Shown here: positions 48,194-56,783 of the stretch, piece by piece
Layout: each line of letters begins with the position of its first letter
How positions within the stretch are numbered: the first letter of the stretch is position 1
DNA from: Chryseobacterium sp. 3008163
Lineage (GTDB): Bacteria > Bacteroidota > Bacteroidia > Flavobacteriales > Weeksellaceae
Direction: 5' to 3'
Assembly (NCBI RefSeq): GCF_003669035.1
Contig: NZ_CP033070.1
Coordinates: 62,001 to 126,000, forward strand
Length of the DNA: 64,000 nt
Program-made: the position numbers and the translations under genes
The notes under the pieces: model-generated
What the model was told of the DNA's origin: nothing
Database searches by the model: none
What the model saw: only the letters and a program-made list of their open reading frames with translations

Positions 48194-48847
48194 TTATTGC
48201 ATTTTTTGTGAATCTTTGATGAACTGCTCCAAGCCTGAATCTGTCAAAGGATGTTTTAGCAAGGAAAGAATCGGCTGAATCGGGCAAGTCACAACATGGG
48301 CACCAATTTTTGCGCAATTAATGATGTGCATACTGTGTCTTACAGAAGCTGCTAAAATCTCAGTTTCGAAGCCATAATTATCGAAAATAAGACGGATTTC
48401 TTCAATAAGATTCAAACTGTCTGTCGAAATATCATCCAATCTTCCCAAAAACGGAGAAACGTAACTCGCACCCGCTTTTGCTGCCAAAAGAGCTTGTCCG
48501 GCCGAAAAAATTAAGGTGCAATTGGTTTTGATGCCTTTATTGGAAAAATATTTTAAAGCTTTCACGCCGTCTTTAATCATTGGGATCTTCACAACGATAT
48601 TTGGATGAATCGCGGCAAGAATTTCGCCTTCTGCAATCATTTCTTCGTAAGTTGCAGAAAGGACTTCCGCTGAGATAGCACCATCAACAATATCACAAAT
48701 GTCTTTGTAATGCTTCAAAATAGCTTCTGTTCCGCTGATCCCTTCTTTTGCCATCAAGGATGGATTGGTTGTAACGCCATCCAGAATTCCGAGGTCGTTA
48801 GCTTCTTTTATCTGCTCTAAGTTGGCTGTGTCTATAAAAAATTTCAT
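48194..48847 (-). CDS. Transaldolase / fructose-6-phosphate aldolase family (TalC-like)
   Basis: Protein of 217 residues, the short form of transaldolase. [20 protein letters not shown] opens the barrel, [11 protein letters not shown] follows, and the Schiff-base Lys lies in NIVVKIPMI (near 86). [20 protein letters not shown] and [10 protein letters not shown] are typical. It exchanges three-carbon units in the pentose phosphate pathway, or acts as aldolase on fructose 6-phosphate; sequence alone does not decide. It is the first gene of the operon transaldolase, transketolase N and C, galK, galT, and a palindrome lies at its promoter. Confidence 0.93.
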   Translation of the reverse strand: MKFFIDTANLEQIKEANDLGILDGVTTNPSLMAKEGISGTEAILKHYKDICDIVDGAISAEVLSATYEEMIAEGEILAAIHPNIVVKIPMIKDGVKALKYFSNKGIKTNCTLIFSAGQALLAAKAGASYVSPFLGRLDDISTDSLNLIEEIRLIFDNYGFETEILAASVRHSMHIINCAKIGAHVVTCPIQPILSLLKHPLTDSGLEQFIKDSQKMQ

Positions 48848-48866
48848 AAAATATTGTTTAATTCTT

Positions 48867-48889
48867 TTAAGTGTTAAAAATACACTTAA
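48867..48889. promoter_or_regulatory. 23-bp palindrome, candidate operator of the pentose/galactose operon
   Basis: Perfect 8-base arms TTAAGTGT / ACACTTAA with a 7-base A+T spacer, 20-42 bases upstream of the transaldolase ATG. Its architecture and TAAG/CTTA arm ends match the palindrome at 61203-61225 before the GH127 operon. Likely bound by the Nudix-type regulator or the AraC protein encoded nearby. Confidence 0.6.
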
Positions 48890-48936
48890 CTAATGAAATA
48901 AACAATTTTAGTTTAATTTATTTTGAAGAAAAAGTA

Positions 48937-49809
48937 TCATTCCATTACATAATTAAACTCTTTACGGTACTGGGAAGGACTTTTCTTGATATATTCCTTA
49001 AAAGTTTTGTTAAAATAGCTGAAATTATTAAACCCGCTTTCAAAACACACGTCTGTAATGCTTAAAGGTTTTTCGGCAAGCAGTTTGAGAGAATGTGTAA
49101 TACGGTATTCATTGACAAATTGAGTGAAGGTTTTGTTGGTGATTTTCTTGAAATAACGGCAGAAAGAAGGCACTTTCATATTCGCCAAACCGGCAATTTC
49201 GTCCAACGTAATCTGCTCTTTAAAATGATCTTTTACATAATTAAAGATATGATTGATTCTCTCGTTATCCTCGACCTGAGTTTGCAGATAATATTTTCCA
49301 GCGTTGAGAATTCTATAATCATCTGTGACAGAAAGCTCGTGCAGAATTTCAAAAAACTTCAATAGCTTTTCTAAGGATTCTAACTGATGCATCTGGGAAA
49401 TCTTTTTTCTCATTACTTTTTTCACATCGTCGCCAAAGACCATTCCGCTTTTTGATTTTTCTAACATTGCGTGAATTTTTTTCATTTCAGGATTTTCCCA
49501 AATCTTTTCACCCAGAAAATCAGGTTTAAACTGAATCACTATTTCATAATCGTTATTAGTATTTTCGTTGGTTAAACCACAATGCGGCAAATTACTGCCA
49601 ATCAGCACCAAATCGCCTTCCGTAAAGTAAGAAATATTACTTCCTATCTGCCTTTTGCCAGAACCTCCTTTTACCAAAATCAATTCAATCTCAGGATGAT
49701 AATGCCAAACGTGGGATTTTATATTCTCGTTTCTCTGAAACTTAAGACTCGTAAAACTGCTTCCTATATTAGGATTGATAGCTTCAAATGCAGGACTGTG
49801 ATGTTTCAT
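48937..49809 (-). CDS. AraC-family transcriptional regulator with cupin sensor domain
   Basis: Protein of 290 residues. The N-terminal part (about 20-130) is a cupin-like sugar-sensing domain (HYHPEIELILVKGGSGKRQ, GDLVLIGSNLPH). The C-terminal part has two helix-turn-helix units of the AraC type (ITLDEIAGLANMKVPSFCRY near 200-225 and ITDVCFESGFNNFSYFNKTF near 250-270). It lies between the transaldolase operon and a divergent secreted protein gene, in a sugar-use region, so it probably responds to a sugar or intermediate. A -7 element is present at 49847. Confidence 0.93.
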   Translation of the reverse strand: MKHHSPAFEAINPNIGSSFTSLKFQRNENIKSHVWHYHPEIELILVKGGSGKRQIGSNISYFTEGDLVLIGSNLPHCGLTNENTNNDYEIVIQFKPDFLGEKIWENPEMKKIHAMLEKSKSGMVFGDDVKKVMRKKISQMHQLESLEKLLKFFEILHELSVTDDYRILNAGKYYLQTQVEDNERINHIFNYVKDHFKEQITLDEIAGLANMKVPSFCRYFKKITNKTFTQFVNEYRITHSLKLLAEKPLSITDVCFESGFNNFSYFNKTFKEYIKKSPSQYRKEFNYVME

Positions 49810-49846
49810 AATTTAATGATCAATCAAAGTTACAAAATAACATTTA

Positions 49847-49854
49847 CAAAATTA
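49847..49854 (-). promoter_or_regulatory. -7 promoter element of the AraC gene
   Basis: Minus strand TAATTTTG fits TAnnTTTG, 38 bases before the ATG, with TTG at 49878-49880 (23-base gap) as a possible -33. Confidence 0.45.
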
Positions 49855-49942
49855 ACTATTAATATTTAATTAATATACAATTTAGGTTAATATAGAACAT
49901 AAATATGAAAATTGCATTATAAAATTCAACAAGGAAACGCTA

Positions 49943-49950
49943 TACATTTG
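49943..49950 (+). promoter_or_regulatory. -7 promoter element of the secreted protein gene
   Basis: TACATTTG fits TAnnTTTG, 37 bases before the ATG at 49987. No good -33 match was found. Confidence 0.45.
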
Positions 49951-49986
49951 CAGTATCAATATCAGTAACCATAAAACACTTTTATT

Positions 49987-50580
49987 ATGAATAATTTATT
50001 AAAAATCAGTCTATTTGTTGTGTTTCTTTTAACTTCAGCAGATGTAATGAGTAAAGACAGAGACTTTTCTGTATCATTCGGAAATGTAAATTCTAAAACC
50101 CTTAGTTTTGAAGTAAACAATGCACAAAATATTTCTTTGTTTGTATACAATGATAATGAGGGGGAAATCTATTCTGAGAAAATAGGAGATCAAAATTTCA
50201 TTTCGAAATCATATAATCTTGAAACTTTAGCCGACGGAACCTATTATCTGGTTGCAGAATCTGATTATAAAATTGAAAAATATAAAATCAGTATCCAAAA
50301 TAAAAATCTGATGGTTGAAAAAACTCCGGTAAGTGAAATCACCAAACCGGAATTTACAATCAATAATAATATTGTAAAACTGAATATGGAAGATATGGAA
50401 GGCTCTGTAAACGTTTCCGTTCAGGATTTTTTTGATAATGTGTATTACAGTGAAACTAAATTTTCAAAAGACGGCAAGCTTAGTTTAACTTTCAAACTTG
50501 ACCCCAAGACCTCTCCAAACTACATCATTGCAGTTGAGAAAAATGGTAATATATTCAGTAAAATTATTGCTCTTAAATAA
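49987..50580 (+). CDS. Secreted protein of unknown function
   Basis: Protein of 197 residues. A signal peptide covers about 1-22 (LLKISLFVVFLLTSADVMSK). The mature part is beta-rich, with two similar halves: NAQNISLFVYNDNEGEIYSE with ADGTYYLVAE, and EGSVNVSVQDFFDNVYYSET with SPNYIIAVE. This suggests two Ig- or DUF3244-like beta-sandwich units that could bind surface partners. No catalytic motif is evident. It is divergent from the AraC gene and ends in a strong terminator, so it is an independent transcript. Confidence 0.78.
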   Translation: MNNLLKISLFVVFLLTSADVMSKDRDFSVSFGNVNSKTLSFEVNNAQNISLFVYNDNEGEIYSEKIGDQNFISKSYNLETLADGTYYLVAESDYKIEKYKISIQNKNLMVEKTPVSEITKPEFTINNNIVKLNMEDMEGSVNVSVQDFFDNVYYSETKFSKDGKLSLTFKLDPKTSPNYIIAVEKNGNIFSKIIALK

Positions 50581-50600
50581 TATAAAATTCATATTTATTA

Positions 50601-50638
50601 AAAACAGCTCTACCTTTTCGGAAGAGCTGCTTTTTTTT
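50601..50638 (+). terminator. Rho-independent terminator
   Basis: Stem CAGCTCT / AGAGCTG followed by C and eight T residues. It ends the secreted protein gene and lies at the 3' end of the convergent GH67 gene. Confidence 0.85.
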
Positions 50639-52670
50639 AGTTATGATGTCCCATATTGAGTTTAATCTTCTTCAGATCTTCCAATTCGTGAATCGGTCGT
50701 TCGATATCATAAGGAATCGGCATTTTTGAAAACGTCTGGAAATACAACAGACACGCATCTTTCCACCAAACGGCATCTTTAGCCTGAATCTTTAATTTTG
50801 ATTGAATTTGTTGGAATCTTTCTTCATCAACATAAGGCTGCATTTTATCCCAAACCTTTTGATAATCTCTGACATTTTTTACACCTGTATCATATTTGTA
50901 AGATAATTCTTCCCACAAAGTTTTACCGTCTTTCATTTTATAATCCCAAGGCACGTGATGGAACCAGAGAATCAGGTTTTCCGGGCAGCTTTTGATATTT
51001 CTATAGATTTCATTTAATGGAGAAAAATAATCTGAAACTGCGTTGCTTCCGGATTTCGTTCTGTCAAATCCTAAACCTTGCGCATTTGCCTGATGATAAT
51101 AGACCGGTGACCAATCAGGTCTTCCGCCTTTGTAATCACCCCAAGGTTCCGGCCCATAATGATGTCCACCTGCGAAAATATGATGAAGACCAAGCGGCAT
51201 CATATAATCTACGGCAGTTTCTCTTGAAGTGAGCATCATTTCTTTTACCGGTTTGAGGAATTTTTCATTATCGGTAAATGTCATTTTAATCCATTCATCT
51301 GCAATCTGTTCTGAAGTCAACTCGTGGTTCCACGCCAAACGTCCGAAAGCATACCAATTGGCTTGCGCAAAATGATGACCTGTCCAGTTTTTATCTTCTC
51401 CAATGTTTGCGACAGCAGAAATTGCGGTCAATTTTGCTGGTCTTAAAGTTCCGTCCGTAATTTTGGCAATCGTAGAACCTTTTCCGTCAGAATACGTATC
51501 GCTATCTAAAGTCTCTTTAAACAAAGGTGCGAGAAAAACCAAATGGTTTGAGAAACCTAAATATTCCTGAGTAATTTGAAATTCAACCATTTCCGGCGTT
51601 TTTTTCAATGCTCCAAATAGCGGATTGAATGCTTCACGAGGCTGAAAATCAACTGGTCCGTTTTTAATCTGAACAATCACATTATCCCTGAATTTTCCAT
51701 CAAGAGGTACAAATTCCAGATAAGCCTGTTTTGCACGGTCTTCTTTGCTTGGACTGTAAACAAATGCTCTCCACATCACGATTCCGCCATAAGGTTTCAA
51801 AACATCTGCCATCATATTGGCGCCGTCTGCGTGAGTTCTTCCGTAATCCTGCGGTCCCGGCTGTCCTTCCGAGTTGGCTTTTACCAAAAATCCTCCGAAA
51901 TCAGGAATTAATTTATAAATTTCGGAAGCTTTGTCTTTCCACCACTTCTGAACATCTTTGTTCAACGGGTCAGAGTTTTCCAGTCCACCTAAAACTTTCG
52001 GTGATGAGAAATTGACTGACAAATAAACTTTGATTCCATAAGGTCTGAAAATATCTGCAAGTGCTTTTACTTTCTCCAGATAGTCTTTACGGAGCATATT
52101 TGGTGAAGCATTCACATTGTTGAGAACGGTTGCGTTAATTCCGATGGATGCATTCGCTCTTGCATATTCTTTATATCTCGGCGAAATGGTATTTGGCAAA
52201 TCTTCCCATTTCCAAAGTGAATGTCCTGCATAACCACGTTCAATAGTTCCGTCAAGATTATCCCAATGGTTGAGAATTCTGATATCGTACGATGGTTTTT
52301 CGGTAATATTCAGATTTGTTTTAGCTGAATTAGTTTGTTGTAAACGCAAAACATGGTAGACTCCGTACAACAATCCGATTTCTTTTTCGGCAGAAATAAC
52401 CAATTTGTTCTGAACCGATTTTATCGTATAACCTCCTTTCAGATTTTTTAATGATTTGTCTGTCCGAAGTTCGACTTCCTGACCTTGCCAATGATTCATC
52501 AATTCTTTTTTGGCGATATTCAGAGTCGGATTGTTTCCTTTGGAAATGATTTTATCTGATGAAATTCCATTTTTTGCCGGAAACCTAAGCCAAAGCTGGC
52601 TGCCGTCTTCTGCGAAAATCGTCAACGGAAGCATTAGAAATATTAGGATGTACAGTCGGAAATTTTGCAT
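50637..52670 (-). CDS. Alpha-glucuronidase, GH67
   Basis: Protein of 677 residues from the ATG at 52670 (the frame extends to a TTG at 52691 that I rejected). A signal peptide MQNFRLYILIFLMLPLTIFA is followed by the GH67 N-terminal domain (to about 130), the barrel with LNHWDNLDGTIERGYAGHSL (near 129-148), KVYLSVNFSSP and DFGGFLVKANSEGQPG (near 255-270), and a C-terminal helical domain (MPLGLHHIFAGGHHYGPEPW). It cuts 4-O-methylglucuronic acid from the ends of xylo-oligomers, working after the GH10 xylanase encoded in the same region. Confidence 0.95.
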   Translation of the reverse strand: MQNFRLYILIFLMLPLTIFAEDGSQLWLRFPAKNGISSDKIISKGNNPTLNIAKKELMNHWQGQEVELRTDKSLKNLKGGYTIKSVQNKLVISAEKEIGLLYGVYHVLRLQQTNSAKTNLNITEKPSYDIRILNHWDNLDGTIERGYAGHSLWKWEDLPNTISPRYKEYARANASIGINATVLNNVNASPNMLRKDYLEKVKALADIFRPYGIKVYLSVNFSSPKVLGGLENSDPLNKDVQKWWKDKASEIYKLIPDFGGFLVKANSEGQPGPQDYGRTHADGANMMADVLKPYGGIVMWRAFVYSPSKEDRAKQAYLEFVPLDGKFRDNVIVQIKNGPVDFQPREAFNPLFGALKKTPEMVEFQITQEYLGFSNHLVFLAPLFKETLDSDTYSDGKGSTIAKITDGTLRPAKLTAISAVANIGEDKNWTGHHFAQANWYAFGRLAWNHELTSEQIADEWIKMTFTDNEKFLKPVKEMMLTSRETAVDYMMPLGLHHIFAGGHHYGPEPWGDYKGGRPDWSPVYYHQANAQGLGFDRTKSGSNAVSDYFSPLNEIYRNIKSCPENLILWFHHVPWDYKMKDGKTLWEELSYKYDTGVKNVRDYQKVWDKMQPYVDEERFQQIQSKLKIQAKDAVWWKDACLLYFQTFSKMPIPYDIERPIHELEDLKKIKLNMGHHN

Positions 52671-52739
52671 TGGAGAGTTTTTCGATTTCAAATTTTATAA
52701 GTTTTGGCTAAAGCCAAATTTGTAGGTTGTCTTTTTGAA

Positions 52740-52840
52740 TGGGCTTCCTTCGACTCAGCTCAGGATGACATTACCCATTCCTATTGATAATAGGATTTCA
52801 TCCTATTCTTCGTTAAATCGTCCCTTCGGGACTTTTTATT
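52740..52840. repeat. Composite intergenic repeat region between GH67 and GH43 genes
   Basis: The gap holds three typical flavobacterial intergenic pieces: GGCTTCCTTCGACTCAGCTC followed by AGGATGACAT (52742-52771), the inverted repeat AATAGGAT / ATCCTATT near 52791-52808, and the hairpin GTCCC-TTC-GGGAC (52820-52832) with a T tract on the plus strand. A further small palindrome TTTGGCT / AGCCAAA lies at 52703-52718. Confidence 0.55.
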
Positions 52841-52842
52841 GA

Positions 52843-53811
52843 TTATTCTTGTAAGCCCTGAATGGTTTTAATTTTACCATCTTCATCGTATTCTAATTCT
52901 ACTACTTTCATACTTCTAAGCCAGGTTTTTCCTTCGCTTGGAACAGAATCGTGGAAGAATAAATACCATTTATCTTGATATTCAACTATGCTGTGATGGG
53001 TTGTCCATCCAACGACAGGCGTCAGAATTTCTCCCTGAAAAGTAAATGGACCATATGGATTGTCGCCGGTTGCATAGCAAATCAAATGTGTGTCGCCGGT
53101 AGAATATGAGAAATAATATTTGCCATTGTATTTGTGCATCCACGAAGCTTCGAAAAAGCGGTGCTTGTCGCCGTGAAGCAAAGGATTCCCGTTTTCGTCA
53201 AGAATCAGAACATCTTTTGGTTCTTCTCCGAATTCCAACATATCATCGCTCAACAAAGCCACTTTTGAAGGGATTGCAGGTTCATCATCATTTGGAATTA
53301 CTGCAGATTCTAAAGCTTTGTTGTTTCTGTAACGTTGCAATTGTCCGCCCCATATTCCACCGAAATACATATAATGTTTTCCATCTTCATCGAAAATACA
53401 AGGATCAATGCTGTAGCTTCCCATCATCGGATGTTTCTCCGGAATAAAAGGTCCATAAGGTTTGTCGCTTACCGCAACGCCAATTCTGAAGATGTCATTT
53501 TTATCTTTTAAAGGAAAATACATATAATATTTGCCGTTTTTGAACGCCACATCACAATCCCACAACTGTCTTCCCGACCAAGGAATATCTTTTACCGAAA
53601 GCACAACACCATGGTCTGTAATTTCGCCGTTTTCCACATCATCAAGTGAAAAAACGTGGTAATCATTCATATCAAAATGGTCACCGTTGTCGTTTTCTTC
53701 TATGCCACTTTCACGGTCGTGTGATGGATAAATGTAGATTTTGCCTTCAAAAACGTGAACAGATGGGTCTGCCATATAATCTTTCGGGAATAGATATTTT
53801 GCTTTTTTCAT
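52843..53811 (-). CDS. Glycoside hydrolase family 43 (beta-xylosidase / alpha-L-arabinofuranosidase type)
   Basis: Protein of 322 residues with no signal peptide, so it is probably cytoplasmic and acts on imported oligomers. The five-blade propeller signatures are present: catalytic base Asp in MADPSVHVFEGKIYIYPSHD (near 13-32), the pKa-tuning Asp in YSIDPCIFDEDGKHYMYFGG (near 131), and the acid Glu in FFEASWMHKYNGKYYFSYST (near 218). Also LWDCDVAFKNGKYYMYFPLK. Substrate specificity within GH43 cannot be read reliably. It starts 42 bases after the GH10 xylanase gene ends. Confidence 0.92.
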   Translation of the reverse strand: MKKAKYLFPKDYMADPSVHVFEGKIYIYPSHDRESGIEENDNGDHFDMNDYHVFSLDDVENGEITDHGVVLSVKDIPWSGRQLWDCDVAFKNGKYYMYFPLKDKNDIFRIGVAVSDKPYGPFIPEKHPMMGSYSIDPCIFDEDGKHYMYFGGIWGGQLQRYRNNKALESAVIPNDDEPAIPSKVALLSDDMLEFGEEPKDVLILDENGNPLLHGDKHRFFEASWMHKYNGKYYFSYSTGDTHLICYATGDNPYGPFTFQGEILTPVVGWTTHHSIVEYQDKWYLFFHDSVPSEGKTWLRSMKVVELEYDEDGKIKTIQGLQE

Positions 53812-53852
53812 TGTTTAATTAGAAGTTAGATTTTAGAAACTAGATATTAGAC

Positions 53853-54974
53853 TTATTTTTCTTTTGTTAATTGAATGATTTTTTCTACTACAGGTTTCGC
53901 CTGATTATTGCGGTCGAAAAGTAACGGGTAATCGGTTCTGCCTTTTACCGGGAAATCGTTTTTCCAGGATTGGGCATCGGTAGTTCCCCACAATGTTACT
54001 CTTCTGATTTTATCCTGATGTTTCAGGAATAATCTGAAAAAATCCAGATAACGGTTTTCCCATTCTGTTTTTACATTTTCTGGAAGTCCCGCTGTGTAAG
54101 GATTCATTTTTGCTTCATATTCTACTTTATCCGAAACGTTTGCAGAAGTTCCCCACGGTGACGAAAGTGCGCTGATTTCCATTTCAGTAACATTTACTTT
54201 TACGCCGTTTGCTGCGTAGTCAAGAATTGCTTTTTCGTATTCGTCAAGGGTTGGTGTATCAAGTCCAACGTGGGTCTGCATTCCTACTCCATCGATTCGG
54301 ATTCCTTTAGATTTTAGAGTCTGAACCATTTTGCTCACCGTTTTCACTTTTCCGGGATGCCATTCGTTGTAATCGTTGTAATAGAGTTCTGCATTTGGGT
54401 CTGCTTCCTGCGTATACTGAAATGCTAAAGGAATAAATTCTTCTCCAAGAATCTCATAAAATTTACTTTTACGGTAAGAGCCATCTTCCATAATAGCCTC
54501 ATTCACCACATCCCAACCTTTCACGCGACCTTTATATCTGGTGACAACGGTGGTAATGTGACTTTTCATTCTTTGTTTTAAAACTTCCGGAGAAACATCT
54601 TTTCCGTCTTTGTCTACGAAAAACCATTTTGGTAATTGCGAATGCCAAATCAACGTGTGACCGATGATGAACATTTTGTTTTTCTCTCCGAAAGCCACAA
54701 ATTTATCGGCATCATCAAAAAAGAATTTGCCTTCTTCAGGTTGAAGGAACATCGATTTCATACAGTTTTCTGCAACAATAGAATTGAATTGATTTTTAAT
54801 AATTTCTACAGACTTTACATCTGTTTCATTAATCTGCGGAAGACTCATCGCTGTTCCTATGTAGAATTTATTTTTGAATGCCTTTTTAAGGGAATCGTTG
54901 GAAGTTGCTGAGTTGGCTGTCTTGCAGGAGACGGTCAAGGTTAAAATTCCTAATAATGCTACTATTTTTTTCAT
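53853..54974 (-). CDS. Endo-1,4-beta-xylanase, GH10, lipoprotein
   Basis: Protein of 373 residues from the ATG at 54974; the longer frame to 55010 runs into the repeat element and is rejected. The signal [17 protein letters not shown] ends in lipobox TVSC, so it is anchored to a membrane. The GH10 barrel has the acid/base Glu in [11 protein letters not shown] (near 160) and the nucleophile Glu in [11 protein letters not shown] (near 265), plus [15 protein letters not shown] and YYNDYNEW. It cleaves the xylan backbone internally. It lies between a repeat element and the GH43 gene in the sugar operon. Confidence 0.95.
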   Translation of the reverse strand: MKKIVALLGILTLTVSCKTANSATSNDSLKKAFKNKFYIGTAMSLPQINETDVKSVEIIKNQFNSIVAENCMKSMFLQPEEGKFFFDDADKFVAFGEKNKMFIIGHTLIWHSQLPKWFFVDKDGKDVSPEVLKQRMKSHITTVVTRYKGRVKGWDVVNEAIMEDGSYRKSKFYEILGEEFIPLAFQYTQEADPNAELYYNDYNEWHPGKVKTVSKMVQTLKSKGIRIDGVGMQTHVGLDTPTLDEYEKAILDYAANGVKVNVTEMEISALSSPWGTSANVSDKVEYEAKMNPYTAGLPENVKTEWENRYLDFFRLFLKHQDKIRRVTLWGTTDAQSWKNDFPVKGRTDYPLLFDRNNQAKPVVEKIIQLTKEK

Positions 54975-54988
54975 AATTATTTTTTTTA

Positions 54989-55231
54989 AATTTAAACGCA
55001 AAGCGCGCAAAGATTTTTTTGACTACTATGCTTTTTTAAGTTCGCAAAGGCGTAAACTCAGCGAAGAAATACAAAAAATTCACATAACGTTCTTTTTTCA
55101 AGCTTTTTCACGGTTTCAAGCCTCGACACAGATTTTAACACCGTATCACTCGCAGCCCGGCTTGAACGGAGCTCTTTTTGTGGAGCGAAGTGGAACAAAA
55201 AAGCGGGAGTGGAAGACGGATAAAGCTGCCC
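54989..55231 (-). repeat. Intergenic repeat element, copy B
   Basis: About 243 bases between the sugar symporter and xylanase genes, with edges AACGCAAAGCGCGCAAAGAT / GTTCGCAAAGGCG and CTCGCAGCCCGGCTTGAACG...AAAAAAGCGGGAG...AAGCTGCCC (55149-55231). It matches copy A (47084-47330) at both edges, but the middle is different. Both copies sit directly upstream of a minus-strand gene start, in the same orientation. Confidence 0.7.
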
Positions 55232-55246
55232 TAAAAACATTTATTA

Positions 55247-56701
55247 TTAATCTTTCGCTTTTCTTCTTTCTTTAAGGTCGTGCTCGATTTCGATTTCCTT
55301 TTTCTTGTTGATTTCGTAGAACATCAGTAATCCGCAAGCTAAAAAGAACGGGATGGACGGAAATACGCTGACCAACATTTTGGCTCCTGCGGAAACAGTT
55401 TCCGGCTGTATCACATTGACTGCGCCTTCTGAGGAAATATAACCGTATTTTCCGATAATTAATGCAACTAATGAACTTCCGATGCTTAAGCCAACCTTTA
55501 AACCGACCATCATTGCTGAAAAAATAATTGCTGTTGCACGTCTGTTGTTTTTCCATTCTGAATAATCTGCAACATCCGCAATCATCGCCCACAGTAATGG
55601 TGTTCCGATTCCGTAGAAGAAACCGTGTAGAATCTGCGACAAGAACATTAACCCAACCGATTTTGGCGGATAAAATATAAATGCTAAGACAAATAATGTT
55701 GAAATAAACAATGAAGCGATGAATGCATCTCTTTTACCATATTTATCAGCGAACTTTTTGGAGAAAGTAATCCCGACAATCATCATAATGATTCCGCCTG
55801 CATTGAACAATCCGAAACCTGCTGAACGGGGGTCTTCTCCAAAGAAATTCATCCCGATGGAATTGAAGAAATTGGTAATCGGCGAAATAAATTGCTGAAG
55901 TGAAGCTTCGTCTACATAGTTGTTGAAATAATAAACATACGAACCGCCTTTCATTGCCAATGTAATGAAAATCAACGCAGTAACTATCAACATAATAATC
56001 CACGGCTTGTTTTTCTTTAAATCTTTTAAATCAGCGCTTAAAGTAGATTCCTGTTCCGGCTTTGGAATGACTCTTTCTTTGGTTGTGAGAAAAGTGATTA
56101 ACAACATCACCGTTCCGATAATTGCCAGCCAGGTCATCACCACCTCGATTCCTGCTGCTTTGTCGCCGTGACCTGCAGATAAAATAATCGGCAGCATAAA
56201 TACCTGAACAAAGAATTGGGCAAACATCACAGCTACAAAACGATAAGAAGAAATACTGTTTCTTTCGCTCATATCACCTGTGATAACGCCACTTAAAGCC
56301 GCATAAGGTAAATTATTGGCTGCGTAAAGTAATAGTAAAACAGAGTAAGTAATTGCCGCATAAATCATTTTTCCTTTGTAAGAAAAATCGGGTGTGCTGA
56401 ACGCAAAAAGTGCCGCGGCACCCAACGGAATTGCCGTTAATAAAATCCACGGACGGAATTTCCCCCATTTTGTACGGGTTCTGTCTGCTAAAGCTCCAAT
56501 CAACGGGTTGAAGACAAAACCAGCCAATAAACCAACCGTAAGCGTAATGATGGATGCATCTTCCGGTTTTAATCCGTAAATATCGGTGTAAAAATAAGCT
56601 AAATACGTCACCAAAGTCTGGAAAACCAGATTGGCGGCTAAATCTCCTAAACTGTAGCCGATTTTTTCAACGACAGATATTTTTTGAGATGAGTTGTTCA
56701 T
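55247..56701 (-). CDS. GPH-family sugar:cation symporter (MFS fold)
   Basis: Protein of 484 residues with twelve hydrophobic helices. The glycoside-pentoside-hexuronide family motif is seen in the loop after helix 2: FNPLIGALADRTRTKWGKFR (near 58-77), with RPWIL following. PLLWAMIADVADYSEWKNNR (near 375-394) is the second conserved block. It imports xylosides, pentosides or hexuronides with a cation. It lies between the acetylesterase and xylanase genes and fits a role in taking up the products of those enzymes. No SusC/SusD pair is present, so outer membrane passage must use another route. Confidence 0.93.
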   Translation of the reverse strand: MNNSSQKISVVEKIGYSLGDLAANLVFQTLVTYLAYFYTDIYGLKPEDASIITLTVGLLAGFVFNPLIGALADRTRTKWGKFRPWILLTAIPLGAAALFAFSTPDFSYKGKMIYAAITYSVLLLLYAANNLPYAALSGVITGDMSERNSISSYRFVAVMFAQFFVQVFMLPIILSAGHGDKAAGIEVVMTWLAIIGTVMLLITFLTTKERVIPKPEQESTLSADLKDLKKNKPWIIMLIVTALIFITLAMKGGSYVYYFNNYVDEASLQQFISPITNFFNSIGMNFFGEDPRSAGFGLFNAGGIIMMIVGITFSKKFADKYGKRDAFIASLFISTLFVLAFIFYPPKSVGLMFLSQILHGFFYGIGTPLLWAMIADVADYSEWKNNRRATAIIFSAMMVGLKVGLSIGSSLVALIIGKYGYISSEGAVNVIQPETVSAGAKMLVSVFPSIPFFLACGLLMFYEINKKKEIEIEHDLKERRKAKD

Positions 56702-56783
56702 ATAAATTAGATATTAGATGACAGACAAATAGATGATAGACTAAAATCTTTTGTCTTAATTTTTATTATGTTTAGTTTATTGA

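Noticed and set aside
47084..55231. CRISPR-like array from repeated intergenic pieces
   Set aside because: There are only two long copies 8 kb apart, with no short regular repeats or spacers and no cas genes.
55058..55240. 60-residue frame on the minus strand
   Set aside because: It lies wholly inside the intergenic repeat copy B, and the equivalent frame is not kept in copy A.
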